Positions 24,601 through 34,751 of a DNA stretch of 64,000 bases are shown here, in pieces. The notes beneath the pieces were generated by a model. The model was not told the origin of the DNA. It searched no databases and was given only the letters and a program-made list of their open reading frames with translations. Each line of letters opens with the position of its first letter. Position 1 is the first letter of the stretch. Origin of the DNA: Marsupella aquatica (Eukaryota > Marchantiophyta); assembly GCA_973895155.1 (NCBI GenBank), contig OZ316894.1:1178001-1242000 (forward strand), written 5' to 3'. The translations under genes were made by a program, and so were the position numbers.

Positions 24601-27600
24601 CTTCACTATTCAATTAACTAAGATATCCCATGCACCTGTGCGAGCAATGGAAAACATGCTTTTAGTACTTACTTAGGTAAGTAAGGTAAGTATAAAGCAC
24701 AAAACAAGCAACAAACAAAACTAAAAATTCACCTTCTGCTCACGCTTTGCATTGATTGTGCCTTCTGCCTGACTGTATTTTTCCAGGCCTTTCTGAACAG
24801 CTGTCCACAACCTGGCAACTTCTTGTTTATTTGATACCTGGAGTCAATCAGTTGACCTAGTGAGTGCTCTCTGAGACGCGACCCATCATTGCTGCCTTGC
24901 AAGCAAATAGATAGGTACAACTTTGAGCTGCGACACCACTAAGAGATTTCTGAGATAGACAATTATACGACTGCAAGACGTCATCCAGCACCTGACCAAA
25001 TGAAATATGACAATGATTATGAGATATCTGATGATTCAGAGAAGTTACCTCATGTTGTTCGTGATCTTTGCTAAGTGCTTCCCAACGACTAGTGGCTGTC
25101 TCAAGGTACTGAACAGCCATTTCATTACTAAGCGGTAAATCTCCCGTGCTCCCCAAGTTGTGCCTGGAAAAAAACGCCCGAATACTTCGATCTCTGTCAT
25201 GTTTTTGCTGGGTATGTACCTGAGGTCACACAATTGACCGGACTCCAGTCATTAATCTGATATATGAGTAAAATGAACCGTAGGTTGAGTAGTACCTATC
25301 TTTCGTCCCTGAAGATTGCAGATCTAAACTATAAAAGGAACTTTTAAAGTAGCATTAGAAGTCCAAAGAGCACCTAAGACAAACCTTCTAAGAGAAAAGT
25401 AGGCTAGCAAATCACCTCTAGTTCTGCTTGCAGTCTCCCCTTTAGTTGACTGTCTTTGCTGTGGTTCTCTATCAAAACCTGAATTCTCCGATCAGAATCA
25501 TTTAATTCTCTCTCCAGTTTGGAGATCCTCAGCGTCAAAGAACCAATTTCTGTTTGAAATTGGGACTGCCAATTTGCAAGCTCTTCGTCTGTGTCTGCAT
25601 ATTAGAATGTCCGAGTTAGTTACAAGATATACACTGCAATTAAAAACATTGATCACTCCCATACTAGTAGTTGAGAGATTCAGCCTTAAATACTACAGGA
25701 TTCAGATCTGAACAGGATAACTTATGAAGTACTTGGTTGGACAATAGCCAACTGAAGCTTAGCCGTAACCATAAGCATAAAGATCGTGAGTAGTTTATCT
25801 TTCTCCAATCCATCGATATGGATGCCTACGACTCTCCTATTGCTTACATCCGTTTAATGCTTTCATCCTTTGTCTGTCTAGAACTCTGTGTGCTAAAACG
25901 TATTCCCAAGCTATACAACGCCGTCCCTACTGCTTTATATCAAACTGCTGAAGTAGACTCTTCACTGTCACACCCACGGTTTCCAGTCAGACTTCATCGA
26001 ACACAAGCCCTATGCCAAACTTACCGCTATTCTCTTCTTCGAGACCTTGATACTGCTTAGCTTTAAGCTTGACTAACATCTCTCTTTTGGCTTCCTTGAT
26101 ATCTATCTGGTTTTGCAAAATGCGTAACTTCTCCAGCGATGCCTCCAGAGACTGTCTTTCTCTTTGTGAACTTGTTATCTTCATTTCAAGATCACTTATT
26201 AGAGATCTCAAATGAACTGCCCTTTGGTTATCTTGCTCCATATGCTCCCTGAGCTGCAGGGAAAAACATGCACGTCACGGGATGTTGCGCTGAATTAGTC
26301 TACAAAGAACAACAGAGCTATCGAGTGAGAAAGTTACGAGGACCAATATTGATAGCGATGAGAACAGCAAATATGTGATAAGATTCTTCAAAGCAACCCT
26401 GAACGACAAAACGGACAAACGTCATCACTTTTTGCGTGAGAGTAGATACCTTGTAAGCTGCATCTTTTAGATTTTGGAGATTCTCTAATTTCAGCTTGTA
26501 CATTTTGATCTCCTGAGCCTGTTCTTTGTGCAATTTCTTTATGACCTCGAGTGCTTTCGTATACCTGCCATTCCAGTCCAGCGGCTCCAATTTACATGTC
26601 TAAACAGACCTCAACAAAATTGTTCCCAGAAGATATGACGTACACTAAACGAAGATAACACTTAACGAAGAAATCCCATTAACTACAGTGGGATCACCTT
26701 TGTAAGCCAACCGTCAAGTTACGAGGTGATGGAAGTCGCTCTATCAATAAAGACAACTTCCGGCCAGTATATCCAACCACACAGATATTGCATAATTGGA
26801 AACATACGCAGACACACGGCAAGAGAGTGCATCCATGGCGAACAGTCATTGTGGCTTTAATTCTGAACTAATTACATGGACTGATTTCTGGGAATCAACC
26901 TCTCAGGTAGTCTAAGAGCCAAGTATCTTGCCACCGAGAAACATTACCTGGTGGCGGAAAATATGTCGTCGAACTTCTTTTTGAGGGTGGCAGCATCGGC
27001 CAATGGCCAGTTGGCATCATCTTGATGCACAAAAATCACATTCTCCAGGATGGCTTTGGAGACTCCCATCAGAGTCGGAACTTCTTTGTCCATGTCAGCA
27101 CACCTGTAACTCAAGCAGACCTTCTGCACTTGCATCAACTGGAGTTAGTGGTCTCCTAACCATTACGATCTGATAGTTCACATAAATATGTGTTGATAGC
27201 AAAAAGATTCAACCAGGCTGGCAACAACAGTTTTGTCTCCATGTGTCTGTTAAAGGACTTTCTTGCTGGATCAAGCCTGCTGCATTGGGAAAGTCGCTCG
27301 GGCAATCACAAAAGAGAGAGAGCAGTCTCGGAACTTATAACTATTATAATTAGTTGCTATGGTTGCATCCTTTGCTTTGAAATATCTCTACAAATTTTGC
27401 TTCACTTCTGGCTGAATTGCAGTTTTCTACTATCATTCTCAGGTCACATTTTGTAATTCAACATTCGGTCAGCTTACTGTTAACTTAGTTTCACCAGGCC
27501 AACAGCACTGTGTAGAAGAAAACACAATCGGAAAGACACTAAGCAACCAATACGACAGAACCAAAAGCAGAGTTATTGACGTAGCAGCAGATATGGAGTC

Positions 27601-28528
27601 AATTGCCCAGCGGAATTTTGACTTGTTGCCACAAATAGGAGCAATTTCAAGCGTGCTCGATGGAAACAGCATACCTCGCCAGTGTGAGAGTTTATTGTCT
27701 GAAGTACACTCTCAATAGCTTTAAACTCCATCTTAGATCCCTTCTGTGTAAGCTGGAACGAGCGGATGCAAACAACGTCCTTTCCAGCTCCTGTTTTGAA
27801 TCTGAGCTTAATTTGACCTTTCGTTTCTGTTTCACCAGCAACCTTCCCACGACAATTTCAGTCCAGGAAAAAAAATGAAAACCCCCGTTTTAAGCAAAGA
27901 AGCAATGAGCTCTAACGAGATTCACCTTCGGGTCGTGGATAAAACTATGGCCTGATCTTGCATTTGGAGGCATTTCCCCTGTGCACGCGTGCTTCAGACA
28001 CTCAATAATCGTCTGCAGTCAAGTTGAGGAGTTGTCAAGTCAAATCCTGCACGCAGCTGATTTCAAAACTAATGGACCAAAACTCCGCATTTTCCTCCAA
28101 AATAAAAGCAGGCCAAATGACGAAGTCCAACCACGATAGCATATGTCACTGTAACCACAGTATTCTATTTCTTCTAGATATTAATCACTTCATTTCCAAT
28201 TTCAAGGCAGTGCGATTCAATTCCATGCATGTGATCATGAGTGAATAGACGATAACAATCTCAGGAGGTAAATCAGAAATAAATCAAACGTTGTACGCTA
28301 TCTCCAGGTAATCAAAAGCAATAGAGACAGTCACTGAGCGGAGCAATTGTTACACCTCCAAATTCCAGAAGTAGACCACAGGGCTATAGGAATTGTTTGT
28401 CTTACGGTTTTACCGGCACCATTTGGCCCCACAATCAATGTGAGGGGCCGGTAGAACGTGATAACATTCGTGTTCTCCGGGCTGAAGCTCCGGATTCCTT
28501 TGATCAGCATCTTGTCCACCACACTCAT
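15627..28528 (-). CDS. RAD50: RAD50, SMC-like ATPase of the MRN complex
   Basis: Exons: 28528-28406, 28012-27926, 27842-27675, 27123-26948, 26564-26450, 26253-26025, 25594-25416, 25207-25049, 24837-24733, 24527-24420, 23683-23472, 23064-22972, 22593-22466, 22265-22151, 21606-21477, 20996-20787, 20340-20132, 19859-19658, 19141-18972, 18770-18446, 18289-18164, 17968-17916, 17786-17636, 16929-16867, 16649-16516, 16322-16194, 15666-15627. They total 3939 bases and 1312 residues, the size of plant RAD50. Walker A is GPNGAGKT (34-41), the zinc hook CACC (Cys691 and Cys694), the signature SAGQK (from 1208), Walker [13 protein letters not shown] (Asp1237, Glu1238) and the H-loop VITHDERF. Long coiled coils flank the hook. 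With MRE11 and NBS1 it tethers and processes DNA double-strand breaks and telomere ends in the nucleus. Every junction is GT-AG and phase-consistent. The donors at 23471 (GTATTA), 20786 (GTCAGT) and 17635 (GTCGGT) are the least certain. Confidence 0.96.
20985..21335 (-). repeat. 172-bp tandem duplication carrying a RAD50 splice acceptor
   Basis: The end of the intron before exon 20996-20787, with the first ~12 bases of that exon, is repeated once. CTCCTTTGCTGA occurs at 20989 and again at 21161, with matching flanks (ATGAGAAAAGAACGAGGTAT, then AGATACACGTCTGGCATC variants). The upstream copy places an acceptor-like CAG at 21171-21169. A separate ~30-bp repeat (CCTATCTATCTTCTGATTAA) follows at 21337-21415. 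Confidence 0.85.
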
Positions 28529-28998
28529 GGTGGCGGGATGTGGTCAAACTCCAAACAAGCTGAATTACAAGGTCGGCGAAATCACCAACAAGAACCAAAA
28601 TTGCAGACAGACAAAACGAAGAACATAAACTCGATTTCTCGACGAACTTCACGGGTCCTTCATAACTGCCTCGATTTTGAGCTCCTAGACAGTTCGCTGA
28701 GTGACACTCCCACAAACACAGCTCCTCAGCTCCCACATCCAGCTCAAATTTTCTGTTTGACCATTCAGATTTACGAATCCATCTCGTCAGAGAGCAAAAC
28801 CCCACCGGGCGCGGGGCAGAGCAGGACAGAGCTGCGCTTTTGAACAACTGTATACATAATTGTAGATTGACTCCTTTTCTGATGCACTAGTTAACACAAC
28901 CTCATCTTCGCTCATCGCCCATCGCCTGAGAGAATTCTCAGGTGGGGTTTCGCAAGAGGTGAGAATCCCAAGTTCTGTACACAGCTCGAATGTGCTGA

Positions 28999-29007
28999 TT
29001 TGGCGCC
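28999..29007. promoter_or_regulatory. E2F-like site 1
   Basis: TTTGGCGCC fits the plant E2F/DP consensus TTTSSCGC. It lies about 470 bases before the RAD50 ATG. S-phase E2F control of DNA-repair genes is established in plants; its use here is inferred. Confidence 0.6.
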
Positions 29008-29060
29008 ATGGGGTTTGATGACTGGCTGTAGGCGGTTTCTGCGGCCGAGCAAGGGAATCA

Positions 29061-29069
29061 TTTGGCGCC
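29061..29069. promoter_or_regulatory. E2F-like site 2
   Basis: An identical TTTGGCGCC, 62 bases from site 1, in the second unit of the promoter duplication. Confidence 0.6.
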
Positions 29070-29221
29070 ATCGAGCTGATGACTGGCTGTAGCCGGTTAA
29101 CGCTGCTTAGCAACGGGAAGAACCGGACCATTAGAGGGTTTAGAGGGTGCAGTAGTGATATACCGTTTGGACCGTCAAGTTAGCTCAGAAAATAAATCAT
29201 TATTGGAACTAGCCTGACTGA

Positions 29222-29498
29222 GGGTTCTTTCAACTTTCAATATGGGTCCACATTCAAGTCAGTAGCTTGCTCATAAATTTGGGTTCAATTGGTTTCTTAT
29301 GACTACTCACCCGGGGTTTTTGAATTTTGAGTATGGTTGAGTATATTTAAGGTAGTTGATTGTTCATGGTTTGCTTTTAATTGGTTTCCTACAAGTCCTC
29401 ACACCTGGTTCTTTGAAATTTAAATATGGGTGAGTACATTCAAGGCACTTGCTTGTTCATCAATTGGCGTTCAATTGATTCCCTATGACTCCTCACAC
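29222..29498. repeat. Three diverged tandem units, ~92 bp
   Basis: Units beginning near 29222, 29312 and 29407 share GGTTCTTTGAAATTTNAATATGGG-type starts, then TTCAATTGRTTYCCTAYRA and CTCACACC-type ends. Confidence 0.75.
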
Positions 29499-29584
29499 TT
29501 TTTGCCAATTTCAGCGACTTACCTTTATTCCTCTATTATTGAATCTGGAGCATACAATTTTTTAAAAGGGTTGTAGTTGTGTTT

Positions 29585-29870
29585 ACAAGAAGTTGGGGCC
29601 CACAAAGGTATGGTGTCTATGGATCCTCCATGGCAAGCAGTGGGCCCAAGTAAATGCTGATGTAAAGTGTTTTTTTCATATAGAAGTGTAGACCACCTCC
29701 ATAGGGGGTTTCAAATATCCTAACTTCAAATTTTGATCCAAGTGATTTGCATTTATTAAACTTCACTTCAAACAATTTTTGGTCCAGAGTCTATCTTTTC
29801 AAATGGAAAGTGGCCCTCCAGTTTGCTTTGACAAAAAGAAGTCACAAGTGCCCCCTACCTCTTGTAAAGC
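29585..29870 (+). repeat. Dispersed repeat family A, copy 1
   Basis: About 285 bases colinear with 45055-45370. Shared blocks include TTGGGGCCCA / TTGGGGGCCCA, GGTGTCTAT, GTGGGCCCA, TTTGCATTTATTAAA, GTCCAGAGTCTATCTTT / GTCTAGAGTCTATCTTT, TTTGCTTTG and CAAGTGCCCC. No coding potential is seen. A non-autonomous element is likely. Confidence 0.75.
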
Positions 29871-30012
29871 CACCCTTACCCTCATTGCTTGCTTTGGTGA
29901 ATATGAGTGACAAGTGCCCCCTCCATCTCATAAAGCTACCTTTACCTTCACTGCTTCCTGCGGTGAAAAACAAGAGTGAAAAGTGACCCCTACCTATGTC
30001 TTGTAAAGCCAC
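29835..30012. repeat. Tandem repeat, ~70 bp, 2.5 copies
   Basis: Units with GACAAGTGCCCCCT, then TAAAGCCACCCTTACC and TTCACTGCTTGC variants begin near 29842, 29906 and 29973. Confidence 0.75.
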
Positions 30013-31185
30013 CCTTAGGCTAGGTTCCATGAAGGAGTGGTTTGTACGGCTGAGGAGTAGGGCACATGCCGGGCCCACCACTGCAAATTTGGGGCAGGGC
30101 ATTCTCAGGCCCATGCACTTGCGCGGAGCAATCCACGCCTCACTCCCCGGTACCGATTCTCAGAATGGAACTGGCTTGATCACAAGCTACGGTGTTACAA
30201 AGCCCGCAAACCTGCCCATAAACAAGGCTCACAAGAAACCTCAAAGCTTTGACAAAAAAGCCTGGAAGGCTGTCACCCATCATAGGTTGTAGCAAGATGC
30301 TTGGAGACAAGCTGATTTCCTCAGCTATCATGGTGAGAGGCAAAAAGCATGACAGAGGCAATAGGATTCCAGAAATTTGATTGTGCACTGGTCCCCTCTT
30401 TGCATTGGGGCTTTGTGAGTTACAACTCTGCTCACCTCAATTTTGGATCTCTTTATCAGAAGTAGGAAGGGCCAAGAACATTCAACGAAGAGCTATGTTT
30501 CATGAATTGTTTGCAGCATGAGAGGTTGACACTCCCCAATTTGCCATCTCGAAGATAGATTGTGTGCCTCTGCCACAATCAAACTCAGCTGTCTGAAAAA
30601 TGACACCATGGGCTTTGTGAAATAATACTTGATCTGCGAATGGCTCAGTGACAATACTTGATCTGCAAATGGCTTCAGCTGAATTCAACATTGGCATTTG
30701 CTACTTGATTTGACAATGACTTCAACTGCTTGATTTGTGAATGGCTTCAGCACAATTTGACAGTGACAATTCGACAATGACAATACTTGATCTACGCATT
30801 GCTTTTGCTAACTTCTTTGTATAAATGTCAATAATTTCAAAAGCACAAACGCACAGAACACTACATTGAGGCAAAATGAGATTAAATAATACAGCAGTCA
30901 TCGAGAAGTTGTCCCTATATAGTTGTTGCTTAGTGAATAAATTCCAAGCCTGTTTGCACTTACAAAAGATGGAAAAAGTGCAAAATCTGCATAAAAGAAG
31001 GGACAAACTACTCAGAGAGGCGTGTGATAGTTCACTTGAGTTGATATTCAAGGGCCTCCAAAACCCTAAACAGAATTTTGGGAAGGAGATTATTGAAATT
31101 TCAAGGGCCTCCAAAATGGTTACCATGATTAACCTTCATTGTTCATTCCTCCAAATTTACGCAGTGTGCACCTAGAGAGAGACAA
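30013..31185. other. Spacer, no gene seen
   Basis: Only short or shadow frames. 30640-30790 has repeated CTTGATCTGCGAATGGCTTCAG-type phrases (TTGATTTGNCAATG, GACAATACTTGATC), a degenerate short repeat. Confidence 0.4.
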
Positions 31186-31810
31186 TTGTAACCTCCTCCA
31201 GGGCCATGGTTACCCCATACACTTTCTTTCTGGCATTCATTTGTTCTTTCTGGCTATGTGTGACTGCAGAACGCTGACTGTAACCCCATGGAGGCCCATT
31301 GGTTACCACTTACGCTATCTTTCTGGCTCTGTCTGGCTGGCTGGCTCATTCACTCACTCACTCATTGTGGCCTGGAGAAGCCCAGTGTAACCTCCTCTAG
31401 GCCCATGGATTAGTGTAAACCCTTCCTGAATTTTTTTCCTTGTAAGTGTTTAAAAGGTTATGAAGCATTGTCCAGGGTGAAACCACAGAACCCCTGGGCC
31501 AGCCTGGCCTGAGGATTATGAAATTTGAATGACCAATAGAGTAAAGTACAAGTGGCATAAAGTGACAAATCAAAATTTTCCTATGTAAAACTGAGCTGAA
31601 TGTAGTGTAAAAATTCACTTGGACATTACGCTTAGTAACTCATCCTCATTTGGGGATAAAGGCTCTAACCTCCGCGGGCTCAGTGCCCTCGGGGATTACA
31701 GCCCATTGCCCCCTCTTGGAGATGGGTTACCCTACACCTTTACACTTTCTTTCTGGCTATTTTTTCTTTCTGGCTATGTTTGGCTGGCTCACTCACTGCT
31801 GGAAAAGTGA
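31185..31810. repeat. Degenerate repeats rich in TTTCTGGCT and CTCACTCA
   Basis: Phrases such as CACTTTCTTTCTGGC, GGCTGGCTGGCTCAYTCACT and GTAACCTCCTCYAGGCCCATGG recur at about 31190, 31295, 31390 and 31740, and again at 32460-32790. They look like one simple-sequence-derived family. Confidence 0.6.
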
Positions 31811-31837
31811 CTGGAATCCCCCAGGCATCATATTTTG

Positions 31838-32165
31838 TAAGGTTTCTACTTTTTGGCGAGTGGCCAATGTCCAGTGTGTAAAGGAGAAGATGCTCAAAAT
31901 ATTCCTTATCTGAGTATTTTCTTGACCGTCAGATCTCCCTAGATTTAAGGATGACTATTAGATTCTGGCTAGTGGGACCTATGATTAGGTGGGACATTGG
32001 CTAAGGTTTTTACTTTTTTGCTAGAGTGACCAATGTCCGGTGTGTGAAGGAGAAGATGCTCAAAATATTCCCTATCTGAGTATTTCAGATCTCCCTAGAT
32101 TTAAGGATGAGTGTTGGATTCTAGTTAGTGGGACCTACATGATTGGGTGGGACACTGGCTAATGA
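31838..32165. repeat. Dispersed repeat family B, two tandem copies
   Basis: About 165-bp units at 31838-32003 and 32004-32165 share GACCAATGTCCGGTGTGTGA-type starts, GGAGAAGATGCTCAAAATATTC, CAGATCTCCCTAGATTTAAGG and GGGACCTA...GTGGGACAYTGGCTAA. A third, more diverged copy is at 60685-60850. Confidence 0.85.
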
Positions 32166-32449
32166 AACAACAAAATACAAGCAAATTATGGGTATACATA
32201 GCGAAAGCTTTTTGGGGAGGTGGAATTTGGGGAATTTTGGCCACTAAAAAAAACTCTGCCCCCATGCCCATGGGTCTCCCTTTACACTTTCTTTCAGAGA
32301 GATACTTGATGGACCCCAAAATGCCAAGTGTTTTTTGATGGACCCATGAGTGATCCAGACCATTGATAGATCTCAAATAAATGTACCCAAAAACTCATGC
32401 TGTCTCATGGGGTCTATCAAGTAAGACATTTGAATTTAGGGGTCCATCA

Positions 32450-32790
32450 AGTATATGTCTCCACTTTCTTTCTGGCATTATTTATTTGAATGTAGGGGTC
32501 CATCAAGTATATCTCTCCACTTTCTTTCCAGGTATTTGCTTGGTCGACCCCCAAAATGAAACTTGTTACTTGATCGACCCCCTGAGGTCTATCAACGGTC
32601 CAGATCTGAGATCGAAAGGTCCATCAACGGTCCAGATTAGGGAAAAGTGTTGTGAGGGTTGATTAAGCAAACTTTTTCCACGAGGGGGTCTACTAAGCAT
32701 CTCTCCACTTTCTTTCTGGCATTATTTGTCTGGCTGTCTTGCTGGCTCACTCACTCACTCACTCACTCACTCACTCACTCACTGGCAGTG
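32450..32790. repeat. Repeat block ending in a (CACT)n microsatellite
   Basis: Two TTGAATNTAGGGGTCCATCAAGTAT units (about 32430 and 32486) are followed by further TTTCTTTC-GGC phrases and about nine CTCA tetranucleotides at 32748-32783. Confidence 0.8.
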
Positions 32791-32959
32791 GCTGCAAAAT
32801 CCCTTTTTACTTTGTTCGTTCCTTTCGTTCCTTCCTCCATGGCAGGCACTGTTCCTCCCTGGCTTTGAACCGAAGCAACGCCATCGATCAACCAATCACT
32901 CGATCCATCGGCCATTCCCTTCCATTCCTCTCTATTCCATATTTCCATTTCATTCCATT

Positions 32960-33105
32960 TCAGTTCAGTTCCTGTCGTGTCCTGTCCTGTCCTTTCCTGT
33001 CCTTTCCTTTCCTTCCCTTTCCTTTCCTTCCCTTTCCTTTCCTTTCCTTTCCTTTCCTTTCCTGTCATTTCATTTCCTTTCCTTTCCTTTCCTTTCCTTT
33101 CGCTC
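32960..33105. repeat. Pyrimidine tract, (TTTCC)n
   Basis: Nearly unbroken TTTCC, TCCTG and TTCCC pentamers on the plus strand, about 1.1 kb before the Rab ATG. Possibly part of its promoter or leader, or simply a microsatellite. Confidence 0.85.
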
Positions 33106-33267
33106 TTGCGATCAACCGGCAGCAGCATCGCTTGCGTCGTGGAGCTTTGCTTTGCATTTGTTTGCGTTGCATTGCGTTACGTTTCGGCGATTGTTCTGCT
33201 AGTCTTCCGGTCGCAGCGCAGCGTTTGCTCGGTTCTTTTCTTGGTGACGGGGAAGGAGGTTGCTCTG

Positions 33268-33335
33268 CCGCGAGTCGAGTCGAGTCGAATCGAATCGAAG
33301 CGAAGCGAGGCGAAACGAAAACGAAACGAAACGTG
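33268..33335. repeat. (CGAGT/CGAAT/CGAAA)n microsatellite
   Basis: Successive pentamers drift from CGAGT to CGAAT to GCGAA to ACGAA, a textbook mutating pentamer array. A looser TGACTGACTGACT / TTGATTGAC array follows at 33410-33462. Confidence 0.85.
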
Positions 33336-33439
33336 CCGGCAAGGGGAGAAGGTTCACGATTATGGAATGCGGCCGGCCGTCTTGCGTCCTGGCCTGCTGA
33401 GTTTGGCTCGTTCACTGACTGACTGACTTTACGCACTCA

Positions 33440-34136
33440 TTGATTGACTGATTGGTTGATTGACCTAACCTGGTGATCATCGTTCGAGCGATCGTGTTGC
33501 GTTTGGAGATCGAGAAGCGGAGCGATTGTGTTGAGCGGGAGACGGATTGGGGTTTGTCGTTTGTTCTTTCGTCGCGAGGACGGTCTTCTTCTGTGACGAG
33601 GATCGAAGCGGCGGAGCACAGTAAGTCTCTTCCTCTATCTATGCTCTGGTGATGCGTGTTGGTTTTTCTTTGGCTGTCTCCCTGTGCGGCGGCAAGGGCG
33701 CTCACTTATGCCACACGTGTGTGATGCGTCGCGCCTACGTTTCCGGCTCCATGGTTCTCTTCTGTCCCTGTGTGCTTAAATTGGATGATCCCTCCTCCCC
33801 TATGTTACTCTCTTCTGTGTATCCCTCCTTCCTCCCCGTCGACGAGTATACTTGTATTTGTTGTTCTTCATTTCGTCGTGGTGCGGGAATTGGCTGGCAG
33901 TTCGAGCATGAGTATAGTCTTGGTTACGTGCAGTTGACAAGGGTTCCTTCCTCATCTCCTCTTTGGTGTAGGTATCGACACATTCTCTTGGCGAAAGAAT
34001 TTCCATTCTTGGTTTCGAGGGTGGGTGTGGTGAAGAAAATAGTGGCAGAGTGAGTCGTCGTCTCGTTTGTTTGCCTGTAAAGGGTCGACCAATTTCTGCT
34101 TCTTCTACATCTGCGTGGTGTGGGAATTGAGAAAAC
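33440..34136 (+). promoter_or_regulatory. 5' leader of the Rab gene with probable leader intron
   Basis: A strong donor (ACA then GTAAGT, GT at 33621) ends a GC-rich putative leader exon. The likely acceptor is the AG at 34130-34131, the first AG after the pyrimidine run CTGCTTCTTCTACATCTGC and five bases before the ATG. Other AGs at about 33900, 33972 and 34047 are alternatives. Confidence 0.55.
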
Positions 34137-34751
34137 ATGTCGACCAATCCGGAGTACGATTACCTCTTCAAGCTGCTCTTGATCGGGGACTCAGGCGTCG
34201 GGAAGTCCTCTCTCCTGCTCCGGTTTGCAGATGACTCGTACCTCGAGACGTACATCAGCACAATCGGAGTCGATTTTAAGATCCGGACTGTGGAGCTCGA
34301 TGGGAAAACGGTCAAGCTCCAGATCTGGGACACGGCAGGGCAGGAGCGCTTCAGGACAATTACCAGCAGCTACTACCGGGGCGCACACGGAATCATCGTC
34401 GTCTACGATGTAACAGACGAGGAGAGCTTCAACAACGTGAAGCAGTGGCTGAATGAGATCGACCGGTACGCCAGCGAGGATGTCAACAAGCTGATTGTGG
34501 GGAACAAGTCAGATCGAGCCAACGACAAGGTCGTCGACAGCCAGACAGCCAAGGCCTTTGCGGACGAAGTAGGGATCCCTTTCTTGGAGACCAGTGCCAA
34601 AAGCGCCATCAACGTCGAGCAAGCGTTTATGACAATGGCTGCCGAAATCAAGAGGCGGATGGCTAGCAAACCCACCATGAATGCCGGCAAGGCCCCCACT
34701 GTGCGGGTCACCGGGCAGCCCCTCGCTCAGCAGAAAGGATGTTGCTCCTGA
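34137..34751 (+). CDS. RABD: RabD (Rab1-type) small GTPase, intronless coding region
   Basis: 204 residues, complete. P-loop GDSGVGKS (17-24), switch I with Thr42 in STIGVDFK, the switch II motif WDTAGQE with catalytic Gln69, NKSD (123-126), ETSAK (151-155) and a C-terminal CC (202-203) for double geranylgeranylation. The N-terminal [17 protein letters not shown] and the IRTVEL region are those of plant RabD, which works in ER-to-Golgi vesicle traffic. The start is at the conserved N-terminus. The RabD genes I know in flowering plants are split by several introns; here the coding region has none, while the leader probably has one. The codons are GC-ending more often than in neighbours. A functional retrocopy that acquired a leader exon is one explanation. 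All G-motifs are intact, so it should be active. Confidence 0.97.
   Translation: MSTNPEYDYLFKLLLIGDSGVGKSSLLLRFADDSYLETYISTIGVDFKIRTVELDGKTVKLQIWDTAGQERFRTITSSYYRGAHGIIVVYDVTDEESFNNVKQWLNEIDRYASEDVNKLIVGNKSDRANDKVVDSQTAKAFADEVGIPFLETSAKSAINVEQAFMTMAAEIKRRMASKPTMNAGKAPTVRVTGQPLAQQKGCCS

Larger units (their letters stand above)
28529..29160 (-). promoter_or_regulatory. RAD50 5' leader and promoter
   Basis: The 630 bases upstream of the RAD50 ATG are GC-richer than the repeats beyond. They contain a 62-bp tandem duplication (28999-29060 and 29061-29120) whose units both start TTTGGCGCCAT and include GATGACTGGCTGTAG. No downstream plus-strand gene shares this region closely. Confidence 0.6.

Noticed and set aside
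24930-24992. Possible extra RAD50 exon (open [17 protein letters not shown] frame)
   Set aside because: It has an acceptor but no in-phase donor; the flanking exons 25207-25049 and 24837-24733 already join in phase and give the expected total length.
32739-33426. Long overlapping frames (up to 227 residues)
   Set aside because: They are created by pentamer and tetramer microsatellites that lack stop codons; the products are low-complexity.
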